Shown here: positions 43,236 through 54,245 of the stretch, in pieces
How the letters are laid out: every line of letters begins with the position of its first letter
How positions within the stretch are numbered: position 1 is the stretch's first letter
Assembly: GCA_018673925.1 (NCBI GenBank)
Contig: JABHBL010000102.1
Span: 124,001-188,000 of the forward strand
Origin: Fidelibacterota bacterium
GTDB lineage: Bacteria > Fidelibacterota > UBA8477 > JABMPR01
DNA length: 64,000 bases
Reading direction: 5' to 3'
Notes under the pieces: model-generated
The model's database searches: none
Told to the model about the DNA's origin: nothing
What the model saw: only the letters and a program-made list of their open reading frames with translations
Position numbers and translations under genes: made by a program

Positions 43236-44986
43236 CGGTATACTAGGGTAAAATAAACTTTGGGGAGTAGGTACTCCCGATCACCATCTTCCACTGATAT
43301 AAAGCGTGCATCTCCCCGCAGATCAATGCGCTTACCCAGTTGGTATTTGACGCCCATCAAAGGGCCCTGGCCGTGCCAATGGTCCGTTTCACGGTTTGTC
43401 GCGGTGTATGCAATTACCCGGTCATGAGTCAGGTAACCTATCCAACCTTCCCACCCCTTATAATTGTAGAAAAGCTCAGCACTCCATTCAGACTGTTCTC
43501 TACTGCTATTAACCTGCTGAATAAAAGAATCCCATTTCAACTTACCTTCATCCTCCCAGCGAAAGGCCGCCTTAGAATGAATTGACCAGCGTCGGCCAAA
43601 GTTGTATCTGATTTTTTTGTTTAGATCCAGAGATCTGTGAACAAAACTTCGAGAGGGTTGCTCCAATTCGATAAATATATCATCGTAGTCATAGTCAAAG
43701 TAATTACTGCGGATTCTTGCCCTACCATCTCCAGACCACTTCTGTTTGCGCCAGGCGACGCCCGACCAAAATACCAGGTTGCGGTTCCAATGATTTTCTG
43801 AGCTACGGGTATTAAAAAGGTAAATGAGGTGGAACATTCCCAACTTGGTACCAATCTCAAGACTATAAAACGGAGATGGTTCCCACAGCATTCTGATTTC
43901 CGTGTTGAGACGCCATTCATCACGGTCATCATCATTGGTGGTATCTGGTGTATCATATTCAAGTCTCGAAAGAGATGATATCCACATGAGTGTGTCCACA
44001 AGTCCTGCATTTTTCCAGAGGACGGACTCCTTGAGCTGATAAAGGATCTGGGTATAATCCACATAGTATTTGTTCTGAGAATTCTCAATTTTGAAAGCTG
44101 TCAGTGTTGAAAAATTGGGATTATTTAACTCAAGAGAGGTTTCATTTAACAATGAGAATCGTTTCCTGTCCTCACTTGACAGATTGACAGTAGAGTTTTG
44201 ATCAACTCTTTCTCGGCTGATCTCGGTCAGTTGGTCTCCCCAATCGAGGCGATGAGAGAGATGGAGATTTTTTCTCAGGTGATAGGTGAACAAATTTTGC
44301 CAATTCAAGTTTTCATTGTTGCGGGATTGAGAACTCCCCAGCGAGTCCGTAAAAAATGCCTGCAGACGGGCTTCCTGGTAAATGGAAGTTTGAAAGGTAG
44401 AAACCTCCCCAAAACGAACAAAATACTCTCCTCTGGCATTGAGTGTGTGATTCAAATGTTCAGTTAATTGATCTCTGGATCCACTCACCATTATGAAGGA
44501 TCTCTGATTGGCGGACTGCCAGGGCTTTCGAATATCCAGCTCACTTGTCCAACCCCTGTCCACAATCCCATAGCGCTCTACCGACCTACCACCAATAAAC
44601 AGGGACAGGTTATCATTGTGCTTTAAACCAGCGAGCAAAGCCCAGTTATCAATGGTTGAGGCTAGACCTGTCCGATGGTCCTTGTGTTGAGCACTCTCCA
44701 GACGAATACTTTTATTCCGATTGCTACCCCATGAAAAGTCGCTGCGTAAACGGTGTTCAATGGAAAATTGTTTTTCATTCGACAGGTTGTTATCATAGGA
44801 AAACACTTTGTACTTAAGGACATCAGTCACTTCAAGATCACTCCCTACAAAACCATGCCTGTAATTGAGATTAAAATCATTGCTGGTTGAGAGATTGTCC
44901 TGACGAAAGATATAGGCCAGGGAATCCTGACCTTCAGCCAGAAGGCTGTTGTGCAGCAGCATACCCAGAATGGCTACTGCAAACAT
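43232..44986 (-). CDS. Uncharacterised beta-strand-rich envelope protein
   Basis: About 584 aa if it starts at the Met near 44986; a TTG at about 44995 (giving MRKMFAVAILGMLLHNSLLA) would supply a better charged signal-peptide start. No clear ribosome site is seen at either, and the frame stays open further upstream. The mature chain alternates aromatic and charged residues in strands, with many Asn, Arg and Trp, like an outer-membrane barrel. No family is recognised. It precedes nothing on its strand, and is 55-176 nt after the ftsB-like gene, depending on the start. Confidence 0.6.
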   Translation of the reverse strand: MFAVAILGMLLHNSLLAEGQDSLAYIFRQDNLSTSNDFNLNYRHGFVGSDLEVTDVLKYKVFSYDNNLSNEKQFSIEHRLRSDFSWGSNRNKSIRLESAQHKDHRTGLASTIDNWALLAGLKHNDNLSLFIGGRSVERYGIVDRGWTSELDIRKPWQSANQRSFIMVSGSRDQLTEHLNHTLNARGEYFVRFGEVSTFQTSIYQEARLQAFFTDSLGSSQSRNNENLNWQNLFTYHLRKNLHLSHRLDWGDQLTEISRERVDQNSTVNLSSEDRKRFSLLNETSLELNNPNFSTLTAFKIENSQNKYYVDYTQILYQLKESVLWKNAGLVDTLMWISSLSRLEYDTPDTTNDDDRDEWRLNTEIRMLWEPSPFYSLEIGTKLGMFHLIYLFNTRSSENHWNRNLVFWSGVAWRKQKWSGDGRARIRSNYFDYDYDDIFIELEQPSRSFVHRSLDLNKKIRYNFGRRWSIHSKAAFRWEDEGKLKWDSFIQQVNSSREQSEWSAELFYNYKGWEGWIGYLTHDRVIAYTATNRETDHWHGQGPLMGVKYQLGKRIDLRGDARFISVEDGDREYLLPKVYFTLVYR

Positions 44987-45161
44987 TTTTCGCAATTTGG
45001 GGAGGAAGAGGTTTGTTGTATTCAGTAACGTTGAATTGTAATGGGACCTGTGAAGCTCAGCCCATGGGATACTCTGCCGGGAATTATGATTCTGCCTGTT
45101 CCGCAATCAATTCTCATTCTTTATTGAATGCGTGAAAATCGATCTCTTCTTTGGTTGTTTT

Positions 45162-45527
45162 TCATTTATTACGCACCCCATCCCTTTTGGTTTCCGTAAC
45201 AACGTGAAACACCTTTTCGCCTGGTTTTGCCATGCGAAATCTTTCCCTGGCGATGCGTTCCAGATAATCTGGATCATTTAACAAGCGGTCACGCTCACTC
45301 TCTAACTCAGCCTTTTCTACTTCCAGGCGAGTTATGTGTGACTCCATATCTCTGATTTCCTGTTTGAGTCGGAGCAGACTATAGAGTCCCTCGTCTCTCA
45401 TCACAAAGATTTGAACAAGAATCAGTAGAATGATTGCTCCGGATATCCAGGCGACTTTATTCTCGAATATGCCACCGGATTTGCGGTTAGAGCGACTTTT
45501 AGTTGAGCGTGACCGTTTATTTGCCAT
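45162..45527 (-). CDS. FtsB/DivIC-like septum formation protein
   Basis: 121 aa. A basic N-terminus is followed by one membrane helix (VAWISGAIILLILVQIFVM) and a coiled coil (LRLKQEIRDMESHITRLEVE). The end, DPDYLERIARERFRMAKPGE, is the FtsB/DivIC signature. It links late divisome proteins FtsL and FtsQ. It follows eno by 8 nt, a widespread gene pair. Confidence 0.92.
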   Translation of the reverse strand: MANKRSRSTKSRSNRKSGGIFENKVAWISGAIILLILVQIFVMRDEGLYSLLRLKQEIRDMESHITRLEVEKAELESERDRLLNDPDYLERIARERFRMAKPGEKVFHVVTETKRDGVRNK

Positions 45528-45535
45528 GTGAATCC

Positions 45536-46846
<1,311 letters not shown>

Positions 46847-47023
46847 TTATGAGGTAATTAATAGTGTTCAGTGCGGTACTCATCAGCACACAATGTAATC
46901 CAAAAGCATTGGGTCTGAAAGGCCGAGAGTAGGAAGTAATCAACTGAATTTCTGAGGCTAAATGTATCAATCCCAGTAATTATTTTTGATAGCCTTCAGG
47001 CATTGCCAAAACTATTATTACGC

Positions 47024-48016
47024 ATGCTGGAAACGAGAATAGAACAACTGATCCTGAGCATGTTGGGCATCATCCTTTTAGGGACCACTGGCTATGTAAT
47101 TATTGAACATGTCGGTTGGTTTGATGCCTTCTATATGACAGCTATTACTCTGGCTACGGTTGGATTCCAAGAGGTCTGGGAAATGTCTGATCTGGGTCAC
47201 CTCTGGACCATCTTTATTATGTTTTCAGGAATCGGATTATTCTTCATTATTGCTGGTCACATCGCACAGCAAGCAGTGGATCTCAAACGCTACAGGAGGT
47301 TTCGCATGGCGAAACGAGTTAAAAAATTAAACGATCATTACATCCTCTGTGGGTATGGACGCATGGGACAAGCCATTGCCAAGGAGCTTCAAAACGGTGG
47401 TAAAAGTTTTGTTGTGATTGAAAAGGATGTAGAAAAAATCGCCACCCTGGTTCAGAATGATATTGTTCTTATCGAAGGTGATGCTACTCAAGACGAGGTC
47501 TTGTTAAATGCGGGCATTGAGAAAGCCACTACACTTATTGGTGTTTTAAAAGATGATCAGGACAATCTGTTTTTGACCCTCTCAGCTCGAAGCTTGAAGA
47601 GTGATCTTTTTATTTTAACCCGAGCTACGGTTCCATCCTCCATCCCCAAGATGACCAGGGCCGGAGCAGACAATGTGATTAACCCCTATGAAGCAGCCGG
47701 AACCAAACTGGCGCGACAAGCTATGGCACCGGGTGTTGTTGATTTCATCGAGCTCATCATGAATCGGGGAAATCTTGATCTGGTTTTGGAAACCATCACC
47801 ATTGAAGCCAACTCCCAGGCTGAAGGCAAGTCAATCATAGATCTCGAGGTGCGGAAAAATCATGATATCATCATCACTGCAGTTGAACAGCGTACGGGCG
47901 AGGCAAACTTTAATCCCGATCCCAACTATAAACTGAATGCAGATGATAAATTGATAGCCTTGGGCTCGAAGGAAAATCTTAACGGTTTTGAAAAACTTTG
48001 CGAGGCACTGATTTAA
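47024..48016 (+). CDS. Potassium-channel-like protein with TrkA (RCK) domains and unusual filter
   Basis: 330 aa from ATG 47024; a TTG at 47003 is an alternative start. Two membrane helices flank a pore loop with TLATVGFQEVWEMSD. The K+ filter is usually TVGYG or TVGFG; here the last Gly is Gln. After the pore come TrkA_N (ILCGYGRMGQAIAKEL, NAD-binding) and TrkA_C (TIEANSQAEGKSIIDLE). It is probably a ligand-gated cation channel of the MthK style. The Gln in the filter could change selectivity. Its stop shares one base with the next ATG. Confidence 0.88.
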   Translation: MLETRIEQLILSMLGIILLGTTGYVIIEHVGWFDAFYMTAITLATVGFQEVWEMSDLGHLWTIFIMFSGIGLFFIIAGHIAQQAVDLKRYRRFRMAKRVKKLNDHYILCGYGRMGQAIAKELQNGGKSFVVIEKDVEKIATLVQNDIVLIEGDATQDEVLLNAGIEKATTLIGVLKDDQDNLFLTLSARSLKSDLFILTRATVPSSIPKMTRAGADNVINPYEAAGTKLARQAMAPGVVDFIELIMNRGNLDLVLETITIEANSQAEGKSIIDLEVRKNHDIIITAVEQRTGEANFNPDPNYKLNADDKLIALGSKENLNGFEKLCEALI

Positions 48017-49659
48017 TGTTCCGAAACGCCCCCCTGCTATTCCTGGTCTTTACATTTCTGCTTTTCTCCTGCTCAAAAGAAGAATCAGCTCCTGAAGCTG
48101 AACGCACTGTGATTGCCACTTTGGACAATTTTGAAATAAGCGAAACCAGCTTTCAACGTACTTACCTCCCAGTTTTATTGTATGGCGATAAATTCGATAG
48201 TGAGGACAATCGCTCTGACATGATCAATTTCCTCATCGGTCAAAAAATCCTCGCTCAAAAAGGTAGAGAAGCGAATTTGGATACCAGCGCTCATATCATG
48301 CGAATGAGAACGATTATTGAAAATCGTGCTTTATCTCGACAGCTATACAGGACCTGGGTTAAAGACAAATTGGTCCTCCCTACCGAGGATGACCTCCGGA
48401 AGGGTTTTAAACGGGGACAAAAAGGACTGTTTGTAAGACATCTCTTTGCAAAAACTGAGGAAGAAATCAGGGGGTACTCCCAAAGGTTAACATCTGGTAA
48501 TGAATCATTCTATACCCTCGCTCAAGAAGTTTTTACTGATACCATGCTCTCAAAAAATGGTGGTGCATTGGGCTGGATGACCTTTGGAGATCTGGATGAA
48601 ACTCTGGAAGACACATTGTATGGGCTGAGTGCAGGTCAAATATCCCAACCTGTAAGAAGTCAATATGGTTGGCATATCCTTTCCGTTGATGATAGTCAGG
48701 AAGAAGTTTTTATAACTGAGGAAGACTATCAAAAGAATCGTGATTTGATCTATAATAAAATCCTCGAGCGTCGCGAAAACCTTCTGGGCAAACAGGTACT
48801 CAATGATTTTATGGTAGATTTCAAGATCGAATTCAATCGCGAAATTGCCAGACAAGTATGGCCAAAAGTTATTGCTCATTTAAATCCTGCAGGGGCTCAA
48901 TCTGGACCAGCACTTGAACTATCCGGCTTAACAACCAGCCTTGATAATTTGAGACAGGAAACCCTACTCACAGTGAATGGGGAATCCTGGTCAGTTGCTG
49001 AAATTTTAAAAAGATTGCCGGAATTGGATAGATCTCTTCTTTATGGCAATTTGTACATCGCTGCTTCAAATATCATAAGAGATGAGATGATATCTCGGGA
49101 AGCCCGAGACCTTGGGCTTCAAAATCACCCCGATGTAATGGAGGAAGTCCTGGATAGTCAGGATCAAATAATTGCAGATACTTATGTGGGTTTAATCGCG
49201 GATACACTTGAGTTTGCTACTGATCACTATCGGAATTACTACAACACCCATAAGCTGACTAAATACCATGCTCCTGATAGCTTGAAAATTGAGATTTATG
49301 GTTTCTCAGACAGTACGGTTGCCCGCAAATCACTCTATAAACTACGGAACACTAACATTTCGACGAATCCTGGTGATAAAATTTTCTGGATCACTGCTGG
49401 AGGTGCAACCAATCCTCTTTTTACTCTGAGCAGAAGTATTGCCATTGGTACGCTGGCTGGTCCTGTGAGATATAACAAGCAATGGGTTCTAGTTAAATTA
49501 TTAGAGCGCAAACGCTTCCCGCTCCCCTTTGACTCTATCAAAACGAAACTTGAGGAGGATATGGAACGAGAACGGTTTGCTACGACCAGAGGCATTTTAT
49601 TGGATGAGTTTCGTCCTATGCATAAAATTTCAATTAATTATGAATTGTTAAACAGATAA
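48016..49659 (+). CDS. PpiC-type peptidyl-prolyl isomerase lipoprotein (SurA/PrsA-like)
   Basis: 547 aa from ATG 48016, overlapping the channel stop by 1 nt. The lipoprotein signal is FLVFTFLLFSC. A SurA-like helical N-domain is followed by a parvulin domain at about residues 122-220: LFVRHLFAKTEEEIRG, GALGWMTFGDL and ISQPVRSQYGWHILSVDD. The C-terminal half may be a second, degenerate chaperone part. It probably assists folding of outer-membrane or exported proteins. The next gene is ychF. Confidence 0.88.
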   Translation: MFRNAPLLFLVFTFLLFSCSKEESAPEAERTVIATLDNFEISETSFQRTYLPVLLYGDKFDSEDNRSDMINFLIGQKILAQKGREANLDTSAHIMRMRTIIENRALSRQLYRTWVKDKLVLPTEDDLRKGFKRGQKGLFVRHLFAKTEEEIRGYSQRLTSGNESFYTLAQEVFTDTMLSKNGGALGWMTFGDLDETLEDTLYGLSAGQISQPVRSQYGWHILSVDDSQEEVFITEEDYQKNRDLIYNKILERRENLLGKQVLNDFMVDFKIEFNREIARQVWPKVIAHLNPAGAQSGPALELSGLTTSLDNLRQETLLTVNGESWSVAEILKRLPELDRSLLYGNLYIAASNIIRDEMISREARDLGLQNHPDVMEEVLDSQDQIIADTYVGLIADTLEFATDHYRNYYNTHKLTKYHAPDSLKIEIYGFSDSTVARKSLYKLRNTNISTNPGDKIFWITAGGATNPLFTLSRSIAIGTLAGPVRYNKQWVLVKLLERKRFPLPFDSIKTKLEEDMERERFATTRGILLDEFRPMHKISINYELLNR

Positions 49660-49679
49660 GATAGATTAGGAATACAAGA

Positions 49680-50780
49680 ATGGCTTTAACCTGTGGAATT
49701 GTTGGATTACCAAACGTTGGTAAATCTACGGTTTTTAATGCTCTAACTGCTTCAGATATCCCCGCTGAAAATTATCCTTTTTGCACCATTGATCCCAATG
49801 TGGGTATTGTGCCCATTCCTGACGAGAAGTTGCAGGCGTTGACAAAAATATATGAACCTGATAAGACTACACCTGCCGTCATGGAATTTGTGGATATTGC
49901 TGGCCTTGTCCGAGGTGCCAGCAAAGGTGAAGGCCTGGGGAATCAATTCCTGGGACATATCAGGGAAGTCACAGCTATTGTCCATGTCGTGCGTTGCTTT
50001 GAAGATGACAATGTCACTCATGTGGAGGGCTCCATTGATCCCATCAGGGATATTGAAACTATAGAGAGTGAACTCATCATCAAGGATTTGGATTCAGTTG
50101 AGAAACAGCTTCATCGAGTGACTAAGCTGGCTAGATCAGGTGACAAAGATGCAAAAGCGGATGAAGGATTACTCACCAAAATCCGGGAGCACCTCGATGA
50201 GATAAAACCCGTGCGGAGCATGGAGCTGGATGAGGATGAAACAATACGGACTAAGAGCTACTTTTTACTCACAATGAAACCCATTCTCTATGTAGCCAAT
50301 GTGGATGAAGATGAAATTTTAGCCGAAGAACGTGGATCACTGACCCAGCGTCTGTTCGATTATGCAGAATCTACCGGAGCGGGGGCTCTGCGTTTATGTG
50401 GCAAACTTGAACAGGAAATTGCCCTACTGGATGATGAGGAAAAAGTTGTCTTTTGTGAGGAATACGGACTCGTTGAGCCAGGTCTCAATAAACTGATCCA
50501 CCGGGCATATGACCTCCTCCACCTCCAATCATTCTATACAGCAGGTCCAAAAGAAGTTAGAGCCTGGACCATCAAGCAGGGTTCATCTGCCCCCAAAGCA
50601 GCTGCAGAAATTCATACCGATTTCGAGAAAGGCTTTATCAAAGCGGCCATCTTTAAGTTTGATGATCTCATGATTCATGGTTCTGAAAAGGTATTGAAGG
50701 AGAAAGGTTTAATCTCTTTAGAGGGTAAAGAGTATATCGTACAAGAAGGTGACTGTATTTACTTCCATTTTAATGTGTAG
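49680..50780 (+). CDS. ychF: YchF/OLA1-family GTPase/ATPase
   Basis: 366 aa. CGIVGLPNVGKSTVFNALT is the P-loop, DIAGLVRGASKGEGLGNQFL the switch region, and the C-terminal TGS domain ends in EGDCIYFHFNV. YchF binds ribosomes and prefers ATP. It is 20 nt after the isomerase gene and 16 nt before a MOSC-domain gene. Confidence 0.96.
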   Translation: MALTCGIVGLPNVGKSTVFNALTASDIPAENYPFCTIDPNVGIVPIPDEKLQALTKIYEPDKTTPAVMEFVDIAGLVRGASKGEGLGNQFLGHIREVTAIVHVVRCFEDDNVTHVEGSIDPIRDIETIESELIIKDLDSVEKQLHRVTKLARSGDKDAKADEGLLTKIREHLDEIKPVRSMELDEDETIRTKSYFLLTMKPILYVANVDEDEILAEERGSLTQRLFDYAESTGAGALRLCGKLEQEIALLDDEEKVVFCEEYGLVEPGLNKLIHRAYDLLHLQSFYTAGPKEVRAWTIKQGSSAPKAAAEIHTDFEKGFIKAAIFKFDDLMIHGSEKVLKEKGLISLEGKEYIVQEGDCIYFHFNV

Positions 50781-50796
50781 TTAAGGCCAGTACTGT

Positions 50797-51597
50797 ATGC
50801 CCAAACTTGATCAAATTTCCATTTACCCCATCAAATCCTGCGCTGGAATTGATCTCCAAACGAGTAAGGTACTGGATCGTGGGTTTCCACTTGATAGACG
50901 TTGGCTTCTCATTGATGAAGCAGGTCAGTTTATCTCTCAACGTACTACACCTCTGCTGGGTCAGATTAAAATATCTCAATATGACGATCATCTCCTGGTG
51001 AATTACCCTGCAAAATACCCGCTTATGCTACCTACCAATGTTCACAGTAATGTTCGACAGAAAGCCATGATCTGGAAAGATAAGGTTGATGGATTATGGG
51101 TGGGTCAGGAAACTGACAACTGGTTTAGCGCTGTCTTGGAGCAAAAGGTCCATCTTATTCATATGAATGAGGATGTACACCGTCCCCTGGTCAAAAATAA
51201 TCTCCCCCAGGATCGCTCCTTTGAAGTCAGTTTTGCAGATGGCTATCCATATCTGCTCACCTCTCAAGCATCTCTTGATGATCTCAACAATCGACTTACA
51301 AGCCCCGTACCCATGAATAGGTTTCGATCCAATCTGGTGGTGAGTGGGTTTGAAGCATTTGCTGAAGATAATTGGCAGAAAATCAGCATCGGTGAAGTTG
51401 AATTTATGGTGGTAAAGCCATGCGCTCGCTGTCAGGTCACAACCATCGATCAAAAGACTGGCGCCGCTTCCAAAGAACCCTTAAAAACCCTGGCGACTTA
51501 TCGAAAGCAAGATGGGAAGGTCATGTTCGGCATGAATCTCGTTGCCCTAAGTACGGGGAGTGTAAATCTTAATGATCCGATCACCATCATCAGTTAG
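50797..51597 (+). CDS. MOSC domain protein
   Basis: 266 aa. A MOSC_N beta-barrel (ISIYPIKSCAGIDLQTSKVL, RRWLLIDEAGQFISQR) is followed by the MOSC domain with PCARCQVTTIDQKTG, in which the first Cys is the conserved one. Such proteins (YcbX, mARC) handle molybdenum cofactor and reduce N-hydroxylated compounds with partners. No partner is adjacent. The substrate is unknown. Confidence 0.93.
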   Translation: MPKLDQISIYPIKSCAGIDLQTSKVLDRGFPLDRRWLLIDEAGQFISQRTTPLLGQIKISQYDDHLLVNYPAKYPLMLPTNVHSNVRQKAMIWKDKVDGLWVGQETDNWFSAVLEQKVHLIHMNEDVHRPLVKNNLPQDRSFEVSFADGYPYLLTSQASLDDLNNRLTSPVPMNRFRSNLVVSGFEAFAEDNWQKISIGEVEFMVVKPCARCQVTTIDQKTGAASKEPLKTLATYRKQDGKVMFGMNLVALSTGSVNLNDPITIIS

Positions 51598-51606
51598 GAA
51601 ATCTTC

Positions 51607-53403
51607 GTGCTAAGAATCGCGGCTATCAGCCTGACACTCCTCATACTCAACATAGGGCTGAAGGCCCAATATGTACCCATTTCGCCCTATATGACCAATC
51701 CCGCCCTAACAATTGGCTACGTAGATAGCTGTGCACAATTCTGGATGAATACCCTTGATGAAAACAGAGGGGGATATTTCACAAATATTGATCGTGAAGG
51801 AGCTGTCATCACTTCATGGGGTACCAATAAAAACTTGTTGACTCAGACACGGAACGCCTATGGTTTTACCCGAGCATATATGATGACGGGCAATGACCAG
51901 TATCGCGAATATGCCAGGGCTGGTCTAGACTTTATGTATGAACATGCATGGGATGCAATCAATGGGGGATGGTATTCACAAATGGACATCAACGGCAATG
52001 TTCAGGGAGCGACAAATGGTCGTTCAGCCTTCGATGAACACTATGCATTGCTAGGACCCTCGGCCGCCTTTGAAGCATTTGGCGATTCAACTGATCTTAA
52101 CATGCTTCTCCAGGGTTATTCCCATTTAGAAGATCTATACTGGGATGACAGAGAAGACTCTCATGGTTATTATGACTGGGCTACCTACAATGGATCTGCC
52201 ACTTACAATAAAAGTTTTAATGCAACTGTAGATGCCATAACCACCCACTTGTTAAGTCTGTACCAGCAAACAGGGTCCCAAATTTATCTGGACAGGATGC
52301 ATGAGATCTCAGAAGAGATCATTGAGCACCTCGTGGGATCCATGCCTTCACAAGCTATTGGTTTTGTAGAAGAGTTCGATGCTAATTGGAATTGGGACAA
52401 TGGTGAAACCATGACCATCATGGGTCATGTGCTCAAGTCTGCCTGGTGCCTGATGCGAGTCTATCATATAGATCAACAGCCTGAATATCTTGAAGCCGCT
52501 GAAGCCCTCATGGCAGATGTCCTGGACAACGGATATGATCATGACTTTGGTGGTCCATATAAAGATTACAATCGAACGACTGGTGGTATGTTAATGTGGG
52601 GTAATCCAGATACCGCCAAAGCATGGTGGCAAATGGAGCAGGCGGTTACTGCCGGGCTCCAGCTATATAGTGTCACTGGAGATGAAACATACCTTGAAGT
52701 AGCTGACGAAACCCTGCATTTTTTCATGCAGCATTTTGTGGACCACACCTATGGGGACGTATATGAAAATAGGACCCGATATGGAAATGAAACCTGGGGT
52801 TTGAACAAAGGTGGTGGTGGCAAAGCAGCCTACCATTCTATCGAAACCGGGTATTATACCTATTTATATGCTTCACTGTTTTTGCATGAGTCTGCCCTCC
52901 CTCTTTATTATTGGTTTGAGCCATCACCTGTGGATCGCATTGTCTCATTGAATCCTCTGCTCTCCACCTTATATCCAATTGCCATTGTATCTGTACAGCT
53001 CGACGGTGAGAATTGGAGCTATTTTGAGGATTTGAATTTATATATCCCTGCCAATATCGGTGGAGAATTTAGAGTAGTGTTTGTCCCGGCATATCAAACC
53101 AGCACAGATGTTGATTCAAAACCATCTATTTCCAGACTATCAGCTGTCTATCCAAACCCCTTCAACCCATCCACCAGCCTGACGCTGGAAGTTGATACAA
53201 AGGGACCCGTCAACCTGGCAGTGTATGATCTGAAAGGTCGTTTGATCAGACCCTTGTTAGCAAATGAATTCGAGGCTGGTGTATATGATGTTTCTTGGGA
53301 TGGCCTGGACCATGCTGGTCGCGAGGTTTCAGCTGGAGTCTATCTTTTTAAGGGTAATATTGGTACTCACCTAGTATCTCAAAAGGGATTGCTCCTCAAG
53401 TAG
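51607..53403 (+). CDS. AGE-family (N-acylglucosamine 2-epimerase-like) protein exported by T9SS
   Basis: 598 aa, starting at GTG. A signal peptide (AAISLTLLILNIGLKAQ) is followed by an alpha/alpha-barrel with repeated motifs such as NLLTQTRNAYGFTRAYMMTG, GGWYSQMDINGNV and RSAFDEHYALLG, typical of the AGE family. The last 85 residues form a type A T9SS sorting domain (SAVYPNPFNPSTSLTLEVDT, YDLKGRLIRPLL, SAGVYLFKGN). AGE enzymes are usually cytosolic, so a surface-exposed sugar epimerase or isomerase is unusual. The sugar substrate is unknown. Next gene follows by 5 nt. Confidence 0.85.
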   Translation: MLRIAAISLTLLILNIGLKAQYVPISPYMTNPALTIGYVDSCAQFWMNTLDENRGGYFTNIDREGAVITSWGTNKNLLTQTRNAYGFTRAYMMTGNDQYREYARAGLDFMYEHAWDAINGGWYSQMDINGNVQGATNGRSAFDEHYALLGPSAAFEAFGDSTDLNMLLQGYSHLEDLYWDDREDSHGYYDWATYNGSATYNKSFNATVDAITTHLLSLYQQTGSQIYLDRMHEISEEIIEHLVGSMPSQAIGFVEEFDANWNWDNGETMTIMGHVLKSAWCLMRVYHIDQQPEYLEAAEALMADVLDNGYDHDFGGPYKDYNRTTGGMLMWGNPDTAKAWWQMEQAVTAGLQLYSVTGDETYLEVADETLHFFMQHFVDHTYGDVYENRTRYGNETWGLNKGGGGKAAYHSIETGYYTYLYASLFLHESALPLYYWFEPSPVDRIVSLNPLLSTLYPIAIVSVQLDGENWSYFEDLNLYIPANIGGEFRVVFVPAYQTSTDVDSKPSISRLSAVYPNPFNPSTSLTLEVDTKGPVNLAVYDLKGRLIRPLLANEFEAGVYDVSWDGLDHAGREVSAGVYLFKGNIGTHLVSQKGLLLK

Positions 53404-53408
53404 CCTAT

Positions 53409-54170
53409 ATGAGACTCCACCATAGAAAATATGGGGAAGGTGAACCTCTCATCATATTGCACGGTCTATTCGGGTCGTCAGACAATTGGCACACCCTGGC
53501 TCGTCGTTGGGGACAATCATTTCAAGTTTTCACTCTAGATCAGCGTAATCATGGTAGTTCACCTCATGAATCAGCCATGAATTATGCGGAGCTGACACAG
53601 GACCTCCACCAGTTCATTGCTCAGGAACGACTTGAAAATGTCCATATTGTGGGACACTCCATGGGTGGTAAGGTGGGGATGCGTTTCGCCTCCCACAATC
53701 CAGACATGGTCAAAAGTTTAACGGTACTGGATATTGGGTTGGATCGTGTGGAAGGGAAACATGACCTCATTCTGAAAGCTCTATCAGCAATTAATCCAGA
53801 TGAATTTTCCAGTCGCGATGAAATCAAAATGGAACTTCAAAATCTCATTCCGTCACCCCCCATTCAGCAATTTCTGCTAAAAAATATCCTGAGGAGACTA
53901 GATGGTAGTCTGGCCTGGAAATTCAATCGAGATGCCCTATTGGATCATTACAATGACCTGACAATGAATTTGGAGCTTGAACAATCTTTTATAGGTTCAG
54001 TTCTATTTCTTAGAGGTGAAAATTCAGATTATCTCGAACCATCACTCCCTACGGAAATTCTACAATATTTTCCCCTTGCTCAAATACAAACTGTTGAGGG
54101 GGCTGGGCATTGGTTGCACGCTGACAAACCAGATGTGCTGTCCACTTTGGTTTTAGATTTTATAAGTTGA
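53409..54170 (+). CDS. Alpha/beta hydrolase (YbfF-like)
   Basis: 253 aa. LHGLFGSSDNWHTLARRW (oxyanion region), VGHSMGGKVGMRFA (nucleophile Ser) and VEGAGHWLHADKPD (His) are present. LDQRNHGSSPHE and LDIGLDRVEGKH match the YbfF-type acyl-CoA or ester hydrolase. It has no signal peptide. Gap to the AGE gene is 5 nt. Confidence 0.93.
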   Translation: MRLHHRKYGEGEPLIILHGLFGSSDNWHTLARRWGQSFQVFTLDQRNHGSSPHESAMNYAELTQDLHQFIAQERLENVHIVGHSMGGKVGMRFASHNPDMVKSLTVLDIGLDRVEGKHDLILKALSAINPDEFSSRDEIKMELQNLIPSPPIQQFLLKNILRRLDGSLAWKFNRDALLDHYNDLTMNLELEQSFIGSVLFLRGENSDYLEPSLPTEILQYFPLAQIQTVEGAGHWLHADKPDVLSTLVLDFIS

Positions 54171-54245
54171 TTGTCATCCCTCCCCCCTGCATATTTTAAG
54201 CACAAATTTTTGTTACGTTTTAGGACCTACTAAGAGAGAAATACT

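Noticed and set aside
43621-44088. 155-codon open frame in the region of the envelope protein
   Set aside because: Out-of-frame reading within a longer signal-bearing gene; composition is not protein-like.
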